DNA of 64,000 bases from Malus domestica (lineage: Eukaryota > Streptophyta > Magnoliopsida > Rosales > Rosaceae). Both the position numbers and the translations under genes were made by a program. Under the pieces are notes generated by a model, which ran no database searches, had not been told where the DNA came from, and saw nothing but the letters and a program-made list of their open reading frames with translations. The DNA lies in the NCBI RefSeq assembly GCF_042453785.1, contig NC_091673.1, forward strand, positions 7,833,001 through 7,897,000, given 5' to 3'. Of this stretch, positions 1 through 13,300 are shown one piece after another. Every line of letters starts with the position of its first letter. Position 1 is the first letter of the stretch.

Positions 1-1065
<1,065 letters not shown>

Positions 1066-2114
1066 GAGAGAGCTCGGGAGGATTGAAAAACGCCAAGGGA
1101 GAAGTGAGAAGCTAGAAATGCGAGGCAATGCCGTTCGGCTTTTATAAAACGAGTGCGTTTTGGTGCGGTTTTTTCTGCGTTGAAGTGCTTTGGGAACTCC
1201 GGAGAGAGTCGAGACGGTTGGGAGTGGCGATGGAAACAAGGCGTCGAGTGAAGAAGCTTGAGCTGGTTCTTAGTAGGTGGCTGCTGGGATTGACGAGTGG
1301 GGCTGCTTTTGCATTTAATTACCATGCAGCCACTGATGACAGTGATGAGGGTGTTGCTGGGAGGGGTAGGATGGTGATATTGAGGTTGAATTGAGGACTT
1401 GGGTGGGACTTTAAGATTGATGGGCAGGAAAATTAGGTTACTCCTCTCAACCAATTCGACCCGTTTTATTTTTTTTGTTGAAAATTTTCAGGACCAAACT
1501 TGTTGCAACTGTTTGTTTGTTGGCTCCAAATATCGTTTGGGCTTTTGGCGGTATAACGACGGACGTCTGGGTCATAGTCTTGGCTTTTAAGGACGTGGAC
1601 CGGTTCTGGTCCACCAACGGCCCTGAATCAGGAGGACTTACGTGGTGGCGGCCCGTGGTAAGTTTTTGTCCCCTTATTTTTATTTCATTGGCACAAAATG
1701 TCGTGTGGTGGTATTCCCATGCCAGTTAAGAAATTTATGAAATCTGGTAATCCAAGAACAACCCAAGTACATTCCCTCCTCTTAATATCGCGCATGGGTT
1801 GAAGCTCATCCCAGCCCTACCTACCCGATACCCACCCCCGCCACGAACTTTGTGGCCCGGAAGTTAACAAAATTCGTGGCTAATTACAAAACTGTAATAA
1901 GGACGGTTAAAGAAAGAGTTATTGCTATTAAAAATCAACCAAATCAGACGCAAGGGGCATTAAACGTCACAGACTTAAGCGTATATGTCTGAGTCCAACA
2001 CCAAGAAAATTTCAACTAGATAGACAACCACAATGTACATTTAGAACAAGCATGGAGCTTGATGATGTTAAAGATAAAATGGTATAGGGTTCTCATACAT
2101 ATGAAATTTGATGA
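1066..2114. other. Intergenic region, FabG 5' side to Iojap 3' side
   Basis: It holds the 5' leader and promoter of the FabG gene (right of 1065) and the 3' flank of the Iojap-type gene (left of 2115). I recognise no coding sequence or named repeat. The short open frames here have no recognisable domain. Confidence 0.5.
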
Positions 2115-4058
2115 TTATGCCCGTTTCGTTGTCGGTTTCCTCTTGCAGTTGTTCTTGGGACGAATCTTCACAAAAGCCTTGTCCAAATCCTAAACAAATA
2201 AAAAAAACAAGAAATTTAGAGGAATTTTTGTGCGCAAGGACCCTGCATCTACATGAGAGTTGAGGAGATAGGTTACCAATTTGGTAATGTTAACCGAACA
2301 AATAAACAAAATATCAATAAACTAACAGAATTTTAACACGGCTGGACAACAGTTTTCCTCTAAAGTCCACGAAAAGGAAAAACAGAGGAAGAGCATTGGC
2401 TTCAGCCACCCATATAAGAACTTTACTTCTAGCTTTGCAATGCCGGTGGACCCTAAGAAACTAATTGACTATTAAATTTGTAGAAATAATCCGTTAATGC
2501 CAACTAATTTCAGGATGACGGTAACTACAACGATACAAGAGCGTTTTCATTTTTTATACAAGAACTTCTGAAATGTTGATAACCTAAATTACCCCAAAAA
2601 TTAGTTTAAAACCCATCATGCAAATTTTCAGCCAACCAAAATCACTTTTCCATTCATCAAACTTGCTCTATGATAAATATGAGATAAAACTGAATTCTAC
2701 AGCTCACTAAGACATTTGGTTGGATCAACGTCCTTATTTCTGAAAGGGGGCTTATACCTAGTGAAAAAGTGCTCAGGTGGTCTGATCTCCCAGAAACATC
2801 ATTCATAACATTTAGTGGTGCCAATTGGCTGGGTAGCATAACGAAGTAAAATATGATTCAAAGTAAGTACAGCAATTTACCTCCAATGTTTCTTTTTCCG
2901 ACTTCTTCGAGGTCCAAAGAGCCTCCAAATTGTAATAAGCTCTAGCGTTCTCATCAAGAGCATGAACTATCACTTTGCCTAGAGAAACCCATTATTGAAA
3001 CCCAAAAAGAAAAGAACAAACAATATCAAGGAGGCATGTAAGTACTGTGCATTCGTGGGGGAACATTATTCGAAAATTATACAGAAGTCTGCAAGATTCT
3101 TATATCCTACTACTATTTGTAAGATTTCATTTTTCACACAAGGACAATATGAAATACAAAAATGGCATTAGTCGTTCACAAATTTAGTTAAAGTGCACAC
3201 TACGGAAAGTCTGAGCCCCGGTGTGGCTACTGGACATTTCCATAAAAATAAAAACAATTTTGAGTCCTCCAGAACTATTGTGGTGGTGGGTTTATGCAGT
3301 TTATAGAACATACCATAAAAAAAGTAAATATTTAATCAAAACTACCTTTCGACAACGAAAACCGACGACCCTACAAAGTGCAGAACATACCAGAGTCAAT
3401 GACAATCCACTTTCCTCCTTCTTGCCCTTCCACACTGGGAAGCACTAACCGCTCAGCTCCTTGTTGCTTTTGCTTAGACTGCTCATATAAACAGACAAAG
3501 ATTATCAGATGGTAATCGAGTTCATCATCGAAAACCAAGGCAATGGAGCCTAGTTAATCATAAAGCAGCATTCAACAGGAAAATGTAAACTCAAATTTTC
3601 TAGGCAACCAAACAGATAATAAGATCACACTCCATTTTCTACTCAATCGGCAATAGACAGAATTCAACAAACCAGTACAAAAGAAGACTCAGCGTTTCAC
3701 TCTCTTCCGTTTCCCTCCGATTCTAGGGAACCAAACACAAATTAGGAATTGAAATTACATATAAATTCGAACCTGCCTTGTAAATTAGGGCCTGAGCGAT
3801 GTTCTTGACGTGCCACGTGGACCTTCCGGTGGCAAGAACCATGAAATCGGCCCATTCGCAGTGCTTATCCGCCGGTATGACCTTCACGTCGTCGGCCTTC
3901 ACGTCGCTGAGAACCTTCTCGACCTCTTGGAGATCGAGGAGGCCTCTTCCGGCGAACGTGGAGAGCGCAACTGGAAGCCCTAGCTTCCATTGTTGAAGGA
4001 GCGACGAGGAAGAAGCAGACGAGAGAGGGAGTGACCGAGATCGTAGAGCCGCCAACAT
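2115..4058 (-). CDS. Iojap/RsfS-family ribosomal silencing factor, probably mitochondrial
   Basis: RsfS/Iojap proteins bind ribosomal protein uL14 and hinder subunit joining. Four exons on the minus strand (3777-4058, 3391-3478, 2881-2978, 2115-2189) give 180 residues. The N-terminus (MLAALRSRSLPLSSASSSS) is Arg/Ser-rich as in a mitochondrial presequence. The Iojap domain runs from about residue 40 (LLDLQEVEKVL) through EWADFMVLATGRSTWHVKNIA, then LVLPSVEG, KWIVIDSGKVIVHALDENARAYYNLEALW, and a basic tail ending KRKPTTKRA. Introns 2 and 3 are GT-AG. Intron 1 only keeps the frame if exon 1 ends at 3777 (AAG|GC), that is, a GC-AG intron; this yields IYKSKQKQQG, colinear with family members as I remember them. 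Length and domain order are normal. Confidence 0.92.
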
Positions 4059-4371
4059 GGTGGTGTTAGTTGTGGCGGTGCGCTGATGCAGGGTTTGGGT
4101 TTCAGCGTTTCAGAACGTTGCGGAGTGAGTGGCGAGCAACGGCGGCGTTTCGGGATGTTGCTTCCAGAAGCATCATCTTTAAAACCAAAACGCACCGTGT
4201 TGGTGTTAATTAAATAGTAACGTGAGGGTTGGTAGAAAGTAAATAGTAACACAAAGGTAAATGTCAAACGAATATCGCGAACTTCAAGTTCACGTGTGCT
4301 TGGAAAATGAAAGCGAGGATTTGAGTTCAACTGAGTTTGGACATTTGGTTGCATCGGGAACAGGTAATATT

Positions 4372-4525
4372 AGTATATTAATTTATTTTAATTTTTGCAA
4401 CAGATAGTTAATTAAATTTAATTTTTCAACCAAATAGCTAATTTAATTTAATTTTTCAACCAAATAGTTAATTTAATTTAATTTTTCAACCAAATAGTTA
4501 GTTTCATTTAATTTTTCAAATCAAA
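4372..4525. repeat. AT-rich tandem repeat, unit about 30 bp
   Basis: Four to five imperfect tandem copies of a unit built around ATTTTTCAACCAAATAGTTA. They lie upstream of the Iojap gene start; no function is evident. Confidence 0.75.
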
Positions 4526-4565
4526 ATTAAGGATAATAGGTGGCTTAAAACTACGATTAGAGCAT

Positions 4566-4817
4566 TTTTAAAGGAGATGTCAAATATAATATGTCAAAAT
4601 TTTATTTGATGTTTGATATGTCCAGAATATAAATTTAAAATCTTCTTCATTTCCAATAGATATGTCAAATATTTATTTTATTAATATATTGGATGTTACA
4701 TTAACTATTAAAAATAATTAAAATTAGTTTTAGTTTTTATCTTATTGGTCGTCAATGAGACCCATGCACTAAAAAATCAAATTAAATATATTTCACTCCA
4801 TCTTTGTTTGCTGTAAA

Positions 4818-4852
<35 letters not shown>

Positions 4853-4972
4853 CACAGTTAGAAAGTAAGAAGTCAAATGGCTCGGCCGTCACGTCATAAA
4901 TGACATCTCTATTAGATAACACCTTGATGTCTTTAGGTCCTAGTTGACATATTTGACTTCTCATTTGGAGAT
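4566..4972. mobile_element. Putative MITE with imperfect terminal inverted repeats
   Basis: The left end reads AAAGGAGATGTCAAATAT and the reverse complement of the right end reads AAATGAGAAGTCAAATAT, 15 of 18 bases matching. The interior is AT-rich with a poly(A) and (AT)n tract near 4815-4850. No coding capacity. Superfamily not assigned; target duplication not resolved. Confidence 0.5.
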
Positions 4973-5090
4973 AGATTTAGTAGTTTTTTTAAATGGTAAA
5001 TGAAGAGTCTAAAAGTTCAATTTCTGTATACGAGCAATTAGATACCAATTTATTATAGATGATCTATTATGTAGTTTATTATAAATCAGA

Positions 5091-5150
5091 GTAATGCTAG
5101 GCAGACCAAATTTTTAGACTAAATTTATAAATTATACGATGTGTCACCAG
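5091..5150. mobile_element. Partial copy of GTAATGCTAG-type MITE
   Basis: The sequence matches the first half of the MITE at 5329-5488 (GTAATGCTAG, then AGACCAAATTTTTAGACTAAA and a GTGTCAC motif), but the second half is absent. Confidence 0.5.
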
Positions 5151-5328
5151 ATCTTTGGTGCAAACAAATATATAATATACACGTTATTTTATTTCATTTT
5201 GTTTTGTTGAATAAGGTGTACATTAGTTAGGTATTAGGTTTTGCGTTTCAATTATTTCGAGCTATTAAATATGTCACTTATACATGCAAATGCAATAGAA
5301 CTTATACATTTGTATATAGGGTAATGCT

Positions 5329-5488
5329 AGAGAGATCAAAATTTTAAACTAAATTTGCAAATCAAATAATGTGTCACTACTAAGAAATAAATACGTTAAT
5401 CAAAGTTTAAGTAATAATCTAATTATCAACAACCACATCATTTAGTTTACAAATTTAATTAAAAAAATTTAGTCTCCCGCACTACCCT
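5329..5488. mobile_element. MITE, GTAATGCTAG family (about 150 bp)
   Basis: It starts GTAATGCTAGAGAGATCAAA and ends TTTAGTCTCCCGCACTACCC, close to the inverse of its start. Further copies lie at 22655-22798 and 60780-60925, the last with the clearest inverted ends of about 40 bp. Shared core motifs are GTGTCACTA and AGTAATAATCTAATTATCAA. Confidence 0.6.
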
Positions 5489-6845
5489 CATTTATAATAT
5501 ACAGCAAATACACAGCTGGATACTACCAAATTATATGTCTCCATCTCCTTACGTCTTTGTGGAACGTTGTATGCCATTGCCCAATACCCAATACAATCAA
5601 CAGAAAAAACTATTTAAAATTTTGGCCTGATCATCCAAAAACCGTATTTAACCTATATTTTTCTTCAACATTTATTACTTTAATGCTAGTTCAAGTTGTT
5701 ATTCTACTCGGACGGACAAAATATATTCGAGATAATATAAATAATGCATGCAGTTGTAACATGTAGTACTTCTCAAGTCGTTCTGCTAAGCAGGTTCAAA
5801 TTTATTATTAATTATTTAGAGACGGGTATGTGATATTATTTTTTTAAATATTTTTTACACAAATTTTTGTGAAACTCAATTTGTAATGTATTTTAACGAT
5901 TCGAACCGTTTCTTTAATTTTAGGTATTCTCTTAAAGACCATGTCTACCAAAAATCACCCAAATTTGAACCCTATGACAATTGGATTAAGAATTTAGGTT
6001 TCTTTGTAGAAAACGTATTCGTCCATTTTCTTCATTACAAATGAATGTCTTAATGCTTTTGGATCTATCTATTTTTTTTACAAGGATAATATATGAATAA
6101 TGTTTTAAAAAATAGACTGTTCGGATCATTGAAATATATCACTGAGTGGGTCCAGAAAAAATTTAGGTCAAAAGTTGTGTAAAAAAAATGGTGCGACGGA
6201 TCCACTCCTATTTATTTAATATCGTTCGAAGATGGAATAAAACAAAACTACATTACGGTCGTGGTTTTTCTCGACAGTTTTAATTGGTTTGTATAATACT
6301 TTAATTAGTTTGGTTGATTGAACAAACACCTTATATATTTTATGAGTGTAGTTTTACATAAGATTTGTTGAAAGCCATACAATGAATATAAAAGGGAAAA
6401 AATAAATAGTGGTTGTGGTTACATTGAAGGCTTCCAAGTTTTCTTTCTCCATCACCTGCCAATTAAAACGACGTCATTGTGCAGTACCTTTCCATTTAGT
6501 GCACAAATTCATGATAACATTAACACATGGTTGTTGGTACATCGGCCTTTTATCTAATTCCATCGCTGTCCCACTGCCTTTATTTAGGGTTTAATTGAAT
6601 GCCTCATTGACACTTATGGGTTATCTTTCATTTGTTCATTTTACAATCTACATTTTTGTGGATATTATCCAAGTCAACAATGATTAATTAAGCATTGTTT
6701 TATCCAAATATAACAACCTCATTATCTAATGTGATTATTAACATTGGAACTAATCATCTCCAGATCCGAATCATCGATATCGTACAAACCTCCCTACCAT
6801 CACTCACCTCTCCTTCCCCCTCCCCCTCCCAACCCAATCCCACTG
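5489..6845. other. Intergenic AT-rich region
   Basis: No gene, RNA or named repeat recognised. Short open frames such as the one starting at 6409 have no domain signature. Confidence 0.45.
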
Positions 6846-6850
6846 CATAA

Positions 6851-8309
6851 TGTTAGAATCTAGAGAGAGAAAAGACTGTAGAGAGAGAGAGTAAAATATA
6901 ATTGTGATTTCATTTCTTACTGAATAAGATTACATTGTTGGTATATATACAAACCATATAAAGCCTTGTACATGACACCTCATCTATCTAACAGAAAGGA
7001 CAGTTCTCCTAAATATCCAAAACAGATAAAACAAATATAACATCTCTAAGTTTTATCAGTTACAATATTATCTCTAATATGCCCCCTCAAACTGAACTGA
7101 GGTAGATGAAGTGATAGTTTGTCTCGGAGAAATAGAAATCTGGCCTTAGGCAAGGATTTGGTACAGATATCAGCAAGTTGGTCCTGTGAACAAACAAATT
7201 GAACCGATATAGCATTAGACATCACTTTTTCCCTAATATAGTGATAATCGATTTCCACATGTTTAGTCCTTGCATGAAAGATGGGATTTTTGGCTAAAGA
7301 GATAGCAGAAATATTGTCACACCATAGTGCAGGAGGACAGGGAAGAACCAAGCCAACATCAACCAATAATTTGCATATCCATGTGATTTCTGCAGCTGTA
7401 TTGGCAAGGGATCTGTACTCAGCCTCAGTGGAAGAGCGTGCCACTGTAGGTTGTTTCTTGGCGCTCCAACTGATAAGGGAATCTCCCAGAAAAACACAAA
7501 ACCCACCAGTGGATCGTCTATCCAAATGGCAACCTGCCTAATCAGTATCTGAAAAAGCATTGAGGCTAAGGGGCTTGGAACACTTGGGAAACCAGAGACC
7601 AAGATCAATGGTGCCTTTGAGATACCTAAGTATTCGCTTGACTGCTTGGAGATGTGATTCTCTAGGTTGCTGCATGAATTGACATACCAAATTGACTGCA
7701 AAAGATAAGTCAGGTATGGACCAAGTTAAATATTGCAGTCCACCCACCAAGGATCTATACTCTGCAGGATTAGACAACAATGGAGAAGTATGATCCAGGG
7801 AGGAAGTACTTAGAGGAGTAACACATGGTTTAGCACCATCCATATGTGCTCTCTTGAGTAAATCCAAGATATACTTGGGCTGAGAGATAAAAATGCCATA
7901 TGAGGACCTTTTTACTTCAATGCCAGGGAAAAAATGTAGTGGACCCAAGTCTTTAATGGGAAAGATAGCACTGAGCTGAGAGATTGTATCCTGGCAAGCT
8001 TGGGAATTGGGACTAGTGACAAGGATGTCATCCACATAGACCAAGATGAATACAAGATCAAGAGTCTGTTGCTCTGATACCATGTTAGAATCTAGAGAGA
8101 GAAAAGATTGTAGAGAGAGAGTAACATATAATTGTGATTTCATTTCTTACTGAATAAGATTACATTGTTGGTATATATACAAACCATATAAAGCCTTGTA
8201 CATGACACCTCATCTATCTAACAGAAAGGACGGTTCTCCTAAATATCCAAAACAGATAAAACAAATATAACATCTCTAAGTTTTATTAGTTACAATATTA
8301 TCTCTAATA
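6851..8309 (-). mobile_element. Young, shortened Ty1/Copia retrotransposon (fossil)
   Basis: Ty1/Copia family, minus orientation. The two LTRs lie at 6851-7079 and 8083-8309 and differ at about four bases plus one 2-bp length change, so the insertion is young (of the order of a million years or less, by eye). A perfect 5-bp target duplication, CATAA, flanks it at 6846-6850 and 8310-8314. The primer-binding site TGGTATCAGAGC, matching initiator tRNA-Met, abuts the 5' LTR at 8071-8082; a purine tract (GAGGGGGCA) precedes the 3' LTR. Between them only the end of reverse transcriptase (YVDD motif) and RNase H remain; gag, protease and integrase are absent. The copy is broken and cannot be autonomous. 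Confidence 0.92.
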
Positions 8310-8314
8310 CATAA

Positions 8315-10319
8315 TTCCCCAACCTTCAACTCCCCCCACTTTCTTCGTTTTCTTTCTTTCTTTCTATGTGGTTCTTTTTCGTCGATCGCCGCGGAAGAAG
8401 AAGGCAACGATATTGAGGAGAAAGAGAAAGAGTGAGAAAGTTGAAGGAGAAGAGTGATCGCAGCCGCACGATTTTACGTGAATCACTGAGATTATTTGTT
8501 TTGCAGGATCCGTATGGTTCAAATTCATAAAGGATCTGTTTCCATTAGCATCACTTGTTATCTTATGAGAGGGAATTTCATAATTTTTCAGTTACAGATT
8601 TGTAGAATTGCATGTGATTAACACAACAAAAGATTTTGTGCTCTATAACGATCGAGGAATTAAACTTCATGAAAGTGTATGCTTGACGACTATTTTTTGA
8701 ATCAACAATACGATTCATTCTTGCTACTAAACTTGTATACCTAATGAAAGTGTACGAAAACTGACATAGAGCATGAGGGTTTTCTTACAACGAAAGGAAA
8801 ATACTTGACTCATTATATATAAGAAGTCATTCATCCTTGCAGACAAATCACAATTAAACAAATATTCATAACTTTTACTTATATGGTTATAATGTTTAAC
8901 TTGTGCGTGTATCGTATAATCGTAAATCCACCAAAACAACGCAATGCATCAAAATACTTGCCATAAATGGAGTAGGTAGGAAAATTTCTTGATTTTCTTC
9001 GGTGAGAATAATTTAAATCAATTTTGGGTTTATTTAGTGTAGATTATTTTCAAATTTTGATTTTGGTAAGTTGACTAGAGTACTGTGATCCATCATCACT
9101 CGAGTTAGACTTTCCTCGTTTAGGTGAACCACTAATATTATTTGATTACTTTTTAAAAAGAAGGTGAGTTTAGTGTAACGTTCGAAAAAAATATATATAT
9201 AAATTACAGTATCATTCGGCAAAAATGCAAATTATTGACTACTTTAATTAGAAAATAACCATATGAAAAGGAGTGTTACAAATACATGATTAAGTGGAGA
9301 GAGAGACTACTTACTATAACGGCAGTGGCAACGGTCGTAAAAATTAAGAAGAAGAAGAAGAGAAAGTGCAATTGACAGAAAGAAAATCACGAAAAAGAAA
9401 AGAAAAAAAAATGGACGAGTAAAGAGAAAACTGAAGAAACAAAAAGGAGAAAACGAAAGCTTGTTGTGGAGGAAACAAGCAAATCCAGACGACAGCAAAT
9501 CCCCAGTTTTTATTTATTTATTTTTATTTTTTCAGTTTTCAGGAGCTCCTCCTCAAAATTTCCACTTTCTATTTCCTGCCGCACCGATCCGTAACCGCAT
9601 TCGTCTTCCGATCCGTGCGCGCCTAGGCAGAGCAATAAATGCTTTAGATCCGACTGCCTGATACAGCATTCGTCGCGTTGCGGTTGCTGTCTTCGAGCTC
9701 GCTGCGGTCGAGCTTCGAGTTCTCGGGATCGCAGTGAGTTTTGCGGAAGCTATTTTTGTCTGTGTGTCGTCGAGCTGTGGAAGCGCCGGTAGTGGTTTCG
9801 TCAATGGCGGTGTGAATTCGGGTTCAGTGGCGGCGTAGTGGTTGGCCGGAGCTGAATTGGAGTTGGAGTTAGGTTTTTGGTGGCGGGTGCGGTGGTTGCT
9901 CTTTTTTGGTGTCTTCAAATGGCAGAATCTAGGGTTTTGAGACTTCGGTACACGATGAAGGTCTTGATTTGATTGGATTAGATACGTCGACGTTTAGCCT
10001 CTGCATTGCGACTGGTACGGTTGTTTCAGTTGCTGCGTTAATTAATGCAATTTTGTACTATTTTTTACTTAATATTTGTGGTTTGAGTTGACCTGGACCT
10101 GGCATGTATGATTCCCACTGATATTGAGAGGTTGGAATTGTAGTTAAATTAGTTTGGTGCATTTTGTGTTGTGGGGGAATCGGAAACGAAGCTTGGTTGC
10201 TTAAATTGTTGGCATTGTGAGCACTAGCTAGGTGTATGTGATGGGTTACTGCTTCAATTTGCGATGTATGGAGCGGTTGGGGCGTCGGTTTTGATTGTGT
10301 AGTTTTTATGTTGTGAGAG
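8315..10319. other. Intergenic region and 5' leader of the gene at 10.3 kb
   Basis: The left part is AT-rich with no recognisable feature. From about 9550 the base composition becomes richer in GC and lacks conserved coding, consistent with promoter and 5' untranslated exon(s) of the downstream gene. GA-rich simple sequence lies at 9295-9470. The transcription start cannot be fixed from sequence alone. Confidence 0.45.
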
Positions 10320-13300
10320 ATGCCTCCTTCTCCGTCATTGAGGTGCTCTCCCGGAAGAGAGCCAAGAGCAAACCATCACAGAAGGGGTCAAAGTTTTGAA
10401 AGTGGAGTGTTTTTGAAAGAGAAAGACGAAGATCTTGCCTTGTTCAACGAAATGCAGACCCGAGAAAAAGAGGATTTCTTGCTTCAGTCAGATGATCTTG
10501 AAGTTATATTCTGTAAGATGTCATCCACCATTTTATCATTTGCTAGGAAGTGTAAGGTTCAGGATTTTGTCTCTGGTGATAGGGCTGACAGGGTTTCATT
10601 TATGTTTTTAAATTTACAGCTACAAATATGAGGCAATTTTCGGATGTGAAGCTTGGAATCACCATTCCGACACGTGGAGAGAGTAGCGATCTGTTTAATG
10701 TGGAGGGGGAGAAAAATGACTATGACTGGTGAATTATACTTTTTCTTTATCTGATACCTTAATTTATCGATGCTATATTACTGGTTTAGGATATGCTTTT
10801 CAATCTTAAGTACTAAAGAAATGATTAAATTTCATCTAGGATCAATTTGCATGCGTTTTACATTGTAAGCACGTGATACGCCCTGGTTGTAAATTGTAAG
10901 ACGAGTGTCCTGCCTTAAAACTGGGAATTTTTCAGTAAACCAGAATAATTTACTTTGTCAGAGGACAAAGAACACAGATATTATTTTCCTAAAAAAATTG
11001 GGTGATGATTTTGGCACTCCAAAAACAATTTTAAACAACCTTATGAACTCCCCTCATGTGAGAAAATAGAGGAGTGTGGGAAGTGATTTTTCGGGTGCCA
11101 AAATGATCTCGCAAACTAAGAGGGTTTGTCTGTTTCATGCATACTTTCATTCTTGCATCTTATCTGGCTGAGATTTTAAGAGTTTCTGTCAAATAGCTGG
11201 AAAATTTCACTGCTTGAGATTTGTCCATTTATTCATAGAGCAAAAACTGAATGATCAACATGTTATAGAAGTGGGTTGCATTTTGTTCCTTTACTGATTC
11301 TTATCAGCGCTGGTCCTGTTTATGTCTTTTTACTGACGGAATGACCTGGTTTTTAAATTTCAAAGGTTGGTAACGCCTCCCGACACTCCTCTTTTTCCTT
11401 CATTGGATGATGAACCACCACAAGTTAATGCACCACAGAGGGGCAGACCTCGAAGTCAACCTATTTCTATATCAAGATCATCCACGGTAGGGGGTCAAAT
11501 CACTTTTATGGGACTCGATTATGTTAGTCATCATCTCGTAGACTTTGAAGATTATGCTGATATCTTTATTTTCCTTTCATTTAATGCAGATGGAGAAGAG
11601 TTACCGAAGCAGCAGGGGTAGTGCTAGTCCTAATCGCTTAAGCCCATCTCCTCGTTCGGGGAATAGTACAATCCAGTCAAGGGGACAGCCATCACCGGTA
11701 CGCCATTCCAGTCCAACCCCAAGTCTACGTCCTGCTACTCCATCACGGAGACCATCTACTCCATCACCATCACGGAGACCATCTACTCCATCACCATCAC
11801 GGAGACCATCTACTCCATCACAGAGACCATCTACTCCCCCAAGTAAATCCCCAACACCTCCTCCAAGGTCGTCTACCCCCACACCACGGAGGATGAGCAC
11901 TGGGTCCAGTAGTACTGGGGCTTCACCTGGGACAAGAGGAACTTCCCCAGCAAAGACGAGTCGAGGGAACTCTGCTTCACCAAAAATAAGAGCATGGCAA
12001 ACAAATATTCCAGGCTTCTCCTGTGATGCACCTCCCAATCTTCGTACTTCTCTTGCTGATCGACCGGCAACATATGTGAGGGGTTCCTCACCAGCATCTA
12101 GAAATGGTAGGGACAATTCCTCCAACTACAGAAGGAAATCAATGTCTCCAACTGCTTCTAGAAGTGTCAGTTCATCTCATAGTCATGATCTAGACCCATT
12201 TAGTTCTCACAGCAAAGGTTCTATAGCATCTTCTGGTGATGATGATCTAGACTCTCTACAATCTCTTCCGGTGGGTAGTTTGGACCGATCAACTTCAAGA
12301 AGAGTTGGTACTTTTTCAAACAACAGAGCTGTGGCCTTCTCAAAGAGACCAGCCAAAGTGGTGTCCTCATCTTCTGCTCCAAAAAGATACTTTGATTCTG
12401 CCCTTCGACAAATGGTACTTTATGATCTACTGCATTAAATTGCATCCTTTATTATAAAATAATTCTTTTATCATCCGATGAGAGGCAACTATTTGAAAGT
12501 AGGGATAGTTTTCTTAAGTTCTTATCCAATGACTAAGCAATACAATTCTTTAGAATTTCTGAACTTCTTGTCTGCTAAAGGTTTCTCTAGCTTTCAATTC
12601 AAGGTCTTTCTGGTGTGTTTCTTTCCTATTTCAAGTAATAACGTTACATTGGGTTTAACCAGAGTTATAAAAAGATGCTGAAAACAAGAACCGCACTGAA
12701 TTATTGTAATATTCTCTCTCTCAATATTTATTAGGTTGCCATTATGATCTTACATCTTGAAATCCTATAGTTATTAAATGTTACATTTGCACTTCACTCA
12801 TTGTGATATTTCCGTTCATACGGTATAGAAATCCACATCATAGGGTTAATGACTTACCATGTCCATGCAGGATCAACGGAAAGGTCCCCAGAATATGTTT
12901 CGGCCACTCTTATCTAGTGTTCCCACTAGCACCTTCTATGTTGGAACAGCAAACTCTGCGCATCGTCCTCTGATTTCCAGGAACTCCTCAGTCACAACTA
13001 GCAGCAATGCGAGTACTGATCTGGGTACTAGTGTCGCACATGATACAGAAGGGAGTGATCACAACCAGGATGATATGGCCAGTGAATCTGAGAAAGTGCC
13101 ATACTCTGATGTTCATGAAGAAATTTTTGGCTTTGACAAGATGGATGTAGTAGATGAAAACACCAAGCATGACTTCCATGATGGCTCACATGACATTCAT
13201 CATGGTGACTTCAATGGAGACACGAGTACAGTGGAGTGTGGAGCTGGTCACTCTGAAGATTATGGTCACCCTGATAACATCACAGAAGTCAGTCGAACCT

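Noticed and set aside
9553-9918. Minus-strand open frame of 121 codons
   Set aside because: It lies over the probable 5' leader of the plus-strand gene and has no recognisable domain; GC-rich leader sequence gives such frames by chance.
11601-12125. Minus-strand open frame of 174 codons with Gly/Asp/Val repeats
   Set aside because: It is the antisense shadow of the Ser/Pro-rich exon 4; the plus-strand reading matches a known family across six exons.
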